From Triparma columacea (taxonomy: Eukaryota; Sar; Bolidophyceae; Parmales; Triparmaceae): a stretch of 27,750 nucleotides of DNA. The stretch spans positions 1 through 27,750 of the forward strand of contig BRYA01000419.1 of the NCBI GenBank assembly GCA_030267965.1, read 5' to 3'. This document shows, in pieces, positions 1 through 8,635 of this stretch. The translations under genes and the position numbers were made by a program. How positions within the stretch are numbered: the stretch's first letter is position 1; every line of letters starts with the position of its first letter. The notes below the pieces were generated by a model. That model made no database searches. It saw nothing but the letters and a program-made list of their open reading frames with translations, and had not been told where the DNA came from.

Positions 1-2794
1 GCAAATGTTCAAGTGAGTAGTGTGAGATGCTTTGGAGATGAGGTCTTTGTGGTTTGTGTGTGTGTTATCTTTGCGGCATTCTATTTTATGTAATATACTC
101 GCTTCTCATTCTAACATTCACACACATACACGCAAATCTCATCTCGCACATCACCAATTGGCCTTGAATTAAACGCAGTTTAGCGAAGGTCTTCAACCAG
201 GATATTGGGAGTTGGAATGTCTCGAGTGTCACCGACATGTCTGATATGTTCGAGTGAGTATTGAGAGATGCTTTTATTGATGAGGTCTTCGTGGTTTGCG
301 TGTTGTCTCTGTGGCATTCCGTTTTAAGTAATATACTCGCTTCTCATTCTAACATTCACACACACACACGCAAATCTAATCTCGCACATCTCCACTCGGC
401 CTTGAATTCAACGCAGTAATGCAGCTGTCTTCAACAAGGATATTGGGAGTTGGGATGTCTCGAGTGTCACTAACATGGAGGAAATGTTCCGGTGAGTATT
501 GAGAGATGCTTTGGAGATGAGGTCTTCGTGGTTTGCGTGTTATCTTGGCGGCATTCAATTTTAAGTAATATACTCGCTTCTCATTCTAACATTCACATTC
601 ACACACACACACGCAAATCTAATCTCGCACATCTCCAATTGGGCTTGAATTCAACGCAGTTCCGCGATTGTCTTCAACCAGGATATTGGGAGTTGGAATG
701 TCTCGAGTGTCACTGACATGGAGGAAATGTTCAAGTGAGTAGTGTGAGATGCTTTGGAGATGAGGTCTTTGTGGTTTGTGTGTGTGTTATCTTTGCGGCA
801 TTCTATTTTATGTAATATACTCGCTTCTCATTCTAACATTCACACACACACACGCAAATCTCATCTCGCACATCTCCACTCGGCCTTGAATTGAACGCAG
901 TAACGCGATTGTCTTCAACCAGGATATTGGGAGTTGGAATGTCTCGAGTGTCACTGACATGGAGGAAATGTTCGCGTGAGTATTGAGAGATGCTTTGGAG
1001 TGGAGGTCATCGTGGTTTGCGTGCTATTTTTGCGGCATTCTATTTTAGTAATATAATCTCTTCTCATTCTAACATTCACACACGCACACGCAAATCTAAT
1101 CTCGCACATCTCCACTCGGCCTTGAATTCAACGCAGTAATGCAGAAGCCTTCAACCAGGATATTGGGAGTTGGGATGTCTCGAGTGTCACTAACATGGAG
1201 GAAATGTTCCGGTGAGTATTGAGAGATGCTTTGGAGATGAGGTCTTCGTGGTTTGCGTGTTATCTTGGCGGCATTCAATTTTAAGTAATATACTCGCTTC
1301 TCATTCTAACATTCACACACACACACGCAAATCTCATCTCGCACATCTCCAATTGGCCTTGAATTAAACGCAGTTTAGCGAAGGTTTTCAACCAGGATAT
1401 TGGGAGTTGGAATGTCTCGAGTGTCACTGACATGGAGGAAATGTTCTAGTGAGTATTGAGAGATGCTTTGGAGATGAGGTCTTTGTGGTTTGTGTGTGTG
1501 TTATCTTTGCGGCATTCTATTTTAAGTAATATACTCGCTTCTCATTCTAACATTCACACACACACACGCAAATCTCATCTCGCACATCACCAATTGGCCT
1601 TGAATTAAACGCAGCTCCGCTTATGTCTTCAACAAGGATATTGGGAGTTGGAATGTCTCGAGTGTCACTGACATGGAGGAAATGTTCCGGTGAGTATTGA
1701 CAGATGCTTTGGAGATGAGGTCATCGTGGTTTGCGTGTCATCTTTGTGATATTCTATTTTAAGTAATACACTCGCATCACATTCTAACATTCAAACACGC
1801 AAATCTCATTTCGCACATCTCCACTCCGCCTTGAATTCACACAGTAACGCTTTTGCCTTCAACCAGGATATTGGGAGTTGGGATGTCTCGAGTGTCACTA
1901 CCATGGAGGCTATGTTCAAGTGAGTATTGAGAGATGCTTTGGAGTGGAGGTCCTCGTGGTGTGCGTGCTATCATTGCTGCATCCTATATTAAGTAATATA
2001 CTTGCTTCTCATTCTAACATTCACACACGCACACGCAAATCTCATCTCGTACATCTCCACTCCGCCTTGAATTGAACGCAGTAACGCGATTGTCTTCAAC
2101 CAGGATATTGGGAGTTGGAATGTCTCGAGTGTCACTACCATGAAGCAAATGTTCAAGTGAGTAGTGTGAGATGCTTTGGAGATGAGGTCTTTGTGGTTTG
2201 TGTGTGTGTTATCTTTGCGGCATTCAATTTTAAGTAATATACTCGCTTCTCATTCTAACATTCACACACACACACGCAAATCTCATCTCGCACATCACCA
2301 ATTGGCCTTGAATTAAACGCAGTTTAGCGAAGGTCTTCAACAAGGATATTGGGAGTTGGAATGTCTCGAGTGTCACTGACATGGAGCAAATGTTCCGGTG
2401 AGTATTGACAGATGCTTTGGAGATGAGGTCATCGTGGTTTGCGTGTTATCTTTGCTGCATTCTATTTTAAGTAATATACTCGCTTCTCATTCTAACATTC
2501 ACACACACACACGCAAATCTCATCTCGCACATCTCCACTCGGCCTTGAATTAAACGCAGCTCCGCTTATGTCTTCAACAAGGATATTGGGAGTTGGAATG
2601 TCTCGAGTGTCACTGACATGTATTATATGTTCGCGTGAGTATTAAGAGAAACTTTGGAGATCATCTTCGTGGTTTGCGCGTCATCTTTGTGATATTCTAT
2701 TTTAAGTAATACACTCGCATCACATTCTAACATTCAAACATGCACACACAAATCTCATCTCGCACATCTCCACTCGGCATTCAATTCAACGCAG
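1..2794 (+). repeat. Tandem array of ~240-bp exon+intron units
   Basis: About 11.6 head-to-tail units of 230-243 bp, each a 75-nt exon plus its intron. Introns are as conserved as exons and share an internal block (AATATACTCGCTTCTCATTC), a CA-repeat followed by CGCAAATCT, and a CCTTGAATT-acceptor end. Higher-order copying is visible: the unit with exon 417-491 recurs almost identically 720 bp later (exon 1137-1211), and the exon-end/intron combination at 1-178 recurs at 2145-2322. This pattern indicates recent unequal exchange or gene conversion among whole exon-intron units. Confidence 0.9.
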
Positions 2795-3347
2795 GTTTGC
2801 AAGAGACTTCAACCAGGATATTGGAAAGTGGGATGTCTCTAATGTCATCGACATTAGGCATATGTTCGAAAGCGCAGATGACTTTGTCAAGAATGTCACA
2901 GTCTGGAACATATGCAAAGTCCAAACAACCTCTAACAATGGCTTTGATGACACGTTCCTTAACTCCGGCCAACCAGACACTGATCTGGTACCCGACGCTA
3001 ACGGAGAATGCATTGCTTGCCCTGCCGGTACCTTCTCTGGCTCCGGAGAGTACGTACAGGGCCAAAACCCTTGCAGGTTTATAGTACCGCCTACTGCTAG
3101 TCCTACGGCATCACCTACTGCTAGTCCTACGGCATCGCCTACTGCATCGCCTACTGCTAGTCCTACGGCATCGCCTACTGCATCGCCTACTGCTAGTCCT
3201 ACCACGGCATCGCCTACTTCTAGTCCTACGCCATCGCCTCTCTCTCTAGGACCTACGCCATCGCAAACGCCATCGCCTACCGCTAGTCCTACGCCATCGC
3301 CTACTGCTAGTCCTACGCCTACGCCTAATTCTACTACTCCTGCGTAG
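1..3347 (+). CDS. BspA-like (DUF285) repeat surface protein, 3' part, one exon per repeat
   Basis: The 5' end lies left of the window. Predicted exons are 1-12 (tail of a repeat), 179-253, 417-491, 660-734, 901-975, 1137-1211, 1374-1448, 1615-1689, 1845-1919, 2082-2156, 2323-2397, 2560-2634 and 2795-3347. Each internal exon is exactly 75 nt and encodes one 25-residue unit with the core [14 protein letters not shown] followed by MxxMF, the hallmark of bacterial-surface-protein-type leucine-rich repeats (DUF285). Introns are 155-168 nt, all phase 2, starting GTGAGT and ending CAG. The last exon holds one more repeat ([13 protein letters not shown]), a short cysteine segment ([17 protein letters not shown]) like those near EGF/GCC-type modules, and a stalk of about 85 residues of Ala-Ser-Pro-Thr repeats ending TPNSTTPA. 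No transmembrane segment follows, so secretion or wall attachment is inferred. Family function is usually adhesion or surface recognition; the ligand is unknown. Confidence 0.82.
3087..3344 (+). repeat. Ala-Ser-Pro-Thr coding repeat (stalk)
   Basis: Tandem 12-nt-based repeat (variants of GCTAGTCCTACG and GCATCGCCTACT) that reads [10 protein letters not shown] in frame in the last exon of the BspA-like gene. Such Pro/Thr/Ser-rich tracts usually form extended, O-glycosylated stalks in secreted proteins. Copy number is probably polymorphic. Confidence 0.9.
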
Positions 3348-3546
3348 TCACGTCTGACTGTCGTTCACCGTAATGAACGAAGGTAACGTAGCTGATGATA
3401 AGAGGGTCACTGCTGTGGTCACTCTTATGGGGTATCGTCGCACGACATTAAGGGAATGTCCGACGTTAAAAACGATTACGCGTATGATTGTGTTTTACGG
3501 AACTAAGATACGCGGAAATCCTGGGAATTACGCTTGGGGAAAACAA

Positions 3547-3813
3547 CGTATTGGAGAGAGAGAGAGAGAGAGAGTATTGGAGAGAGAGAGAGAGAGAAGA
3601 GGGGAGTTATACTGCCAGAAAGAAAAGAACGGCTGTATTTAGGAACGTATTGGAGAGAGAGAGAGAGAGAGGGGAGTTATACTGCCAGAAAGAAAAGAAT
3701 GGCTGTATTTAGGAACGTATTGGAGAGAGAGAGAGAGAGAGTATTGGAGAGAGAGAGAGAGAGAGAGAAGGGAGTTACTTACTGCCAGAAAGAAAAGAAT
3801 GGCTGTATTTGGG
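3547..3813. repeat. GA-rich minisatellite
   Basis: Three to four imperfect units, each a GTATTGGAGAGAG-(GA)n run followed by a conserved block beginning GGGAGTTATACTGCCAGAAA and ending CTGTATTT. Start points of the GA blocks are near 3548, 3574, 3647, 3717 and 3741. Open frames through it give only Arg-Glu runs and are not credible genes. Confidence 0.85.
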
Positions 3814-5076
3814 GACAACTCACCTGGCTGAACCAAGGTACTTGGAAGTAAGCAAGATCAGATTATTGATCAGAAAACCACTAAGTATTATACTTGTTTA
3901 TTGCAATCGACTATCGTTACCGCCTCCATCAAACAAGCATCGGGAATAGTTCATCCTCTAATAAAGATTTCCAGACCATAGGAAGTCCGGCCAGTACGAT
4001 TCTACATCCGTCAGAAATCTAGGAAAGTAAACAGGCACAGCGATTACCACCATTAACAAAGAGATAGCAAAGTTCTATGTCAGTATTTATGATAATATCG
4101 GGCGCCTTTACTCCTACGCTGTCCTCACGAAACACGAATCTTGCTATCGTTGTAGGACCCGTTGACTTTTTAAATCGCATGCGCCCCCAAATGTGGAGAA
4201 AGTAGAGCTCTCTCTCATGTGCTTGTTAGTCGTCGTCCCGGTTGTTTTCTGTGCGGTTATTTGTCAGAGAGGCAATGACTAAAATGCTTCCTAAGATTGG
4301 CGTGAAAAGTTGATTTTTACGGGGAAGATATACGCAAATCCGGCGATCTGATCGGTCCAAGCGCGTGCCTTCACTATAACTTAACTTCTCTGAAAAACTT
4401 GTGCCAAAAGTGTGACCGGAGCAAGCAAGGGAGCCTTTTGGCCAAGTTAGTCTAAATTGGTTTACCACATTTTGAACGATATAAAATAGTAGTATTGACT
4501 TGCATTAATCATTGCATCAATCATTGTGTCATCATCTTATCATCATTGTATAATCAATAGTCCTTAAATCAGTCTGTTTAGTTGAATTAGTGATTGCCTT
4601 TCTGCCTAGTCGGCCTTCCATCCCTCTCCATTTCTCTACAATATCTTTATAATACGCTTATAATACTCTTACAATTATCCATACGCGTATACTTATCCAT
4701 AACACATACATTGTCCCAACGATTTAGCAAATTGACGTCATTTACGCAGAAATTCTCTTCAGAAATAGGTACCATGTGGCAAATAAAGCATACACACATA
4801 CAAACACGTCTACAAACACGTATACGCACCCACACACTCATACAAACACACACACTCATACTCCTACTACTTCTATCAATACAATGTATACAGAAAGGCA
4901 ATAATTATGGCGTGAATTGTATCATACTTCATCAAACTAATACACTTGGCTCTATTCATCACATTTCACCAACATTACAAACACTAAAGCCACACAACAA
5001 CAACAACAACAACAACAACAAGCAGTCAGACAACAACAACAACTGCCCATCTACCTCAGGCACATTCCCACACACC
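3814..5076. other. Intergenic region and probable 5' leader of the clp gene
   Basis: No supportable gene. From 3814 to about 4590 the sequence is unstructured AT-rich DNA; an 80-codon frame on the minus strand at 4226-4468 has no recognisable features. From about 4600 it is pyrimidine/CA-rich, with a CA-type microsatellite at about 4786-4862 and CAA runs at about 4996-5041 just upstream of the clp start. A frame in register with clp stays open back to 4594, but it reads low-complexity His/Thr/Asn, so I treat it as untranslated leader. Confidence 0.6.
4786..5041. repeat. CA and CAA microsatellites
   Basis: ACAC/ACATAC-rich simple sequence at about 4786-4862 and two (CAA)n runs at about 4996-5041, split by GCAGTCAGA. 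Both lie in the presumed 5' leader of the Clp chaperone gene. Confidence 0.85.
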
Positions 5077-8000
5077 ATGCTCTTTGAACGTTTCACATCC
5101 CCCTCCATATCTATCCTATCAACCTCCCAAACATCTGCATCCTCCCTGTCCCTCCCAGCCGTTACGCCCCTCTGCCTCCTCCTCGGCCTCTCCTCCTGCT
5201 GCGACGACGACTCCCTACTAGTAGAGGACAAGGCTTTGCTCGAGCTCAGGAAGATCCTCCGAGACCAAGGCCTCGCTCCAAGGGGCGGCCTCCTCAAGCT
5301 CGCCCAGAAGCACGTCTCCCCCACCTCCCCCACCACCAAGGGCTGGACGAAGGCCTTCAAGCTAGAGTCCTCCTCCCGCTCTCTAGACCTACCCTTCTCC
5401 CCAGACTCTAAGTCGTCACTATCACGCGCAGCAAAGGTCGACCTTACCTCGGACCCAGTCCAACCTGAGCACCTACTCCTAGGACTCCTATACACAGCAA
5501 TCGAGTCCCCACCCTCCCCACCTGACAAGTCCTCAGGTACACTGACGGAGTTTGTCAACAGTGTTGACCCTTCCTTATCGATGGAGGCATTGGCTGCGCT
5601 TGTTCAATCCGCGGTTGACACGGGAATATTCAAAGAAGCCAGGGAACCCAAGGAACTGGTCACGGGAGGTGGGAGGGAGGGATCAGGTAAAACACCAACC
5701 CTCATGGAACTATGTACAGACCTTACGGAAGAGGCGGAAGCGGGGAACATCGACCCTGTCATTGGGAGGAAGGTGAGGGGTAGGGGAGAGGGTCGCAGCT
5801 TAGGGAAGGGGGACATTTTTTTCGCATTCACAAACTAAACTAACGCTTTGGGTTTATTGTGACTCTCTCTCTCTCCCCCCTCCCCCCCTCCTCCCCCCAC
5901 CCACACAACACAGGCGGAGATAAAGTCCGCCCTCCGCACCTTAACCCGTCGTCGTAAGAACAACCCTCTCCTCCTCGGTTCCCCCGGTGTCGGTAAGACC
6001 GCTATCGCCGAGGGTATCGCCTTGATAATGAACGATCCTGACCTCTGCCCAAAGTCACTCTTTGGTGCTAGACTACTATCCCTAGACCTAGGGTCACTTG
6101 TAGCAGGGACGAAATACAGGGGGGAGTTCGAGGAACGTCTCCAGTCAGTCCTCTCCGAAGTAACGGACCCCGCGACCCCGCATACAGTTCTATTCATCGA
6201 CGAGCTTCACACTCTAGTAGGAGCAGGTGGAGCTGAGGGTGGCATCGACGCAGCCAACATGCTTAAACCAGCACTGGCGAGGGGACAGGTTCAGATTATC
6301 GGAGCGACGACTACGGGGGAGTATAGGAAGTACATAGAGAAGGACGCAGCTTTGGAGCGACGCTTCCAACCTGTGAACATCGGGGAACCTAGCGTGGAGG
6401 AAACAACGGAGGTGCTGGAGGGGATTAAAGGGATGTACGAGGAACACCATGGGGTGAGGTACGCGGAGGGTACGACGGTGCTGGCGGCGAGGCTTAGCGA
6501 CAGGTATGTCACGGACAGGTTCTTACCTGATAAGGCCATTGATATTATGGACGAGGCTGGGGCTAAGGTCGCCATGGAGGGTGGGGGGGGAGGAGGTGAG
6601 GATGACGAGGAACCGCTCGTCGTCGAGGAGAGGCACGTGTACGAGGTGGTATCCGAGGCCACGGGTGTACCGGTGGGGGACATGGGTAAGGAGGAGGCCG
6701 AGCAGCTCATGAACCTCGAGGCTACTATAGCCAGGAGACTAAAGGGGCAGGAAAGGGCGGTCTCGTCGGTCTGCAGGGCCCTCAGGAGGTCCAGGAGCGG
6801 GCTACGCGACGCCAGCAAGCCCGTCGCAAGTTACATGTTCGCCGGTCCCACCGGTACCGGAAAGACTGAGCTCTGCAAGGCCCTCGCCGCAGCCTACTAC
6901 GGATCGGAGGGGGCGGTGGTTAGGGTAGACATGAGCGAGTACATGGAGAGACACGCGGTCAGCAGACTCACGGGACCACCACCGGGGTATGTGGGGTACG
7001 AAGAGGGGGGGACACTTACGAACGCCGTCAGGAAGGTGAGGGGAAAAGAAGAGGGAGGATAGGGACGGGAAAGGAGGCAGAGGAACTATGAGTTACGGTG
7101 GAAAATTACTTCTAACCCCCGACACACACACTGTGGACCTTTCGCTCCGCTTCACTCCGCTTCGCTCCGCTTCGCTCCGCTTCGCTCCTCAACACTGCAG
7201 AACCCCCACTGTCTAATTCTCCTCGACGAGCTCGAGAAGGCCCACCGCGACGCCCTCAACATCCTCCTCCAAGTCCTTGACGACGGTAGGTTAACGGACG
7301 GGAAGGGTAGGGTCGTTAACTTCAAGAACACCATCGTCGTCATGACGACAAACTGCGGGAGCATGGACATACTGGAATTCATGGAAGGGAAATCTGATCA
7401 CCATCAAAAACACGACACGTCCGCTACTCCCGCCCCCCCCCCCTCCCTCCCCCCCATCCCTTCTCCCCCCTCCCCCCCCTCCTCTACCTCCCCCTCTACT
7501 GTGCTCGCTGATATGAGCCCCTCCGATCTTCTTTCAAAATTCCAGTCCTCCCCCTCGACCATGGCCAAACTAATGGCCGCGACGTCCGACCCCGCTCTAA
7601 TGTCCGCCCTCCAGTCCTCCATGAACTCCCCCGCTAGCCTCAGAGACGCGAGCGCTAACGACCCAAAGGTGAAGGCATTCCTAGACGACGTTTGGGATAG
7701 TTTGGGGATGGATCAAACCGGGACGGACGGAGGGCAGGGAAGCGCCGAAGTGGTGGAGGAGCAGCCGCCCTCAGGCTTGGAGGCCATTCAGAAGGTAATG
7801 GGGGACATGTTCTCCGGAAGGGAGGACAAACCCTTCAAGGCGAACATCGAGCCTTCCAAGGACGCAAAGGCAACCACGCTAAATGTCGAGCGCAACGCTC
7901 CCTCACCCCCCGTTGACGACTCCTCAACTTACGCATCTCTCTCAAGGATCGTTTCATCCAACCTGGAGGCTGAGTTCAAGCCGGAGTTCCTCAACCGGCT

Positions 8001-8576
8001 CGACGACATCATCGTCTTTAAACCCCTCGGCTTTACCGAGCTCCGCGCGATCGCGGAGATCCTCCTAGGCGCCGTAGCGGAGCAGGCTAAGAGGGAGAAG
8101 AACGTCACCCTTGAATTCTCGGAAGACCTCGTTGAGGCCATTGTTAAGGAGGGATCAGGCTCGGCGAGGAAGTTCGGGGCGAGGTGAGAATAGGGAGGGG
8201 CTAAGCAATACGGCAACGAGTAACAACGGTGGATTCGAAAACGAGTAACAACGGTGGATTCGAAAACTACTAACACAACCCTCCGATCCGTCGCATTGCC
8301 CCCCTCCCCACCCCCCACCCCCCACTCCATTGTAGGCCCATGAAGAGGACCATCACAAGATTTGTTGAGGATGGCGTATCCGACGCTCTGATCTCCGGGT
8401 TCCTCTGCGACGAAAAAGCCTCGCTCGACATCTCGGGCGGCGCAGTTCTTGTCGTCAGGAACAGTAAGGGTGAAAGCAGGGAGCATGAGATTGTCAAGTC
8501 CAACGGGATTGGGGGTTCGGAACAGCTAAGGCGGGACGAGGAGGAGGAGGAGGATACGACACAGACAGAGCAATGA
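5077..8576 (+). CDS. clpC: ClpC/ClpA-class HSP100 AAA+ unfoldase with STI1-like insert
   Basis: Exons 5077-5772, 5914-7035, 7201-8183 and 8336-8576 join in frame to 1013 residues. The start is ATG 5077 (A at -3). The Clp N-domain is degenerate ([10 protein letters not shown] at 129-138). NBD1 has Walker A GSPGVGKT (254-261), pore loop [10 protein letters not shown], and Walker B with D328/E329. NBD2 has Walker A GPTGTGKT (543-550), pore motif GYVGYEEGG, Walker B LLDE (to E616), sensor 1 near N657, arginine finger R872 in FLNRLDD, and sensor 2 GARPMKR. Intact motifs imply an ATP-driven hexameric unfoldase; plastid location is a guess, because no clear presequence is visible. Two oddities: the ClpB/ClpC M domain is replaced by a short Gly/acidic linker, and about 200 residues (661-864) separate sensor 1 from the arginine finger, where about 36 are usual. 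Residues 711-774 of that insert resemble an STI1/Hop DP domain. The stop lies 59 bp from the stop of the convergent BTB gene. Confidence 0.88.
7141..7191. repeat. TTCGCTCCGC tandem repeat in clp intron 2
   Basis: Five near-perfect copies of the 10-mer TTCGCTCCGC (one TTCACTCCGC) lie directly before the acceptor of the 165-nt intron 7036-7200. They supply its pyrimidine-rich tract. A related TCGCTTCGCTTCGC string precedes another acceptor near 27060. Confidence 0.85.
8217..8266. repeat. 25-bp direct repeat in clp intron 3
   Basis: Two adjacent identical 25-bp copies beginning CGAGTAACAACGGTGGATTC occupy 8217-8241 and 8242-8266, inside the 152-nt intron 8184-8335. Confidence 0.85.
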
Positions 8577-8635
8577 GGCGACGCTATGTTTGGTTTGAAC
8601 CTTTCAAAATCACTATCTTTTCGTTATTCAACAGT

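Noticed and set aside
376..1278. Two nearly identical 60-codon minus-strand frames at 376-558 and 1096-1278
   Set aside because: They are antisense shadows of the repeated exon-intron units, 720 bp apart; the plus strand carries the splice signals and the DUF285 repeats.
1..2794. Regular repeats with spacers resembling a CRISPR array
   Set aside because: The unit is about 240 bp, both parts are conserved between copies, exons are translatable with splice consensus, and the host is eukaryotic.
3373..3851. Overlapping frames reading Arg-Glu-Arg-Glu
   Set aside because: They come from the GA minisatellite; all frames are open because the repeat lacks stops.
4226..4468. 80-codon minus-strand frame
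   Set aside because: No motif, no splice or start support, and no similarity that I recognise.
4594..5076. N-terminal extension of the Clp protein
   Set aside because: The in-frame extension is low-complexity Thr/His/Asn from microsatellites; the first conserved-looking residues follow ATG 5077.
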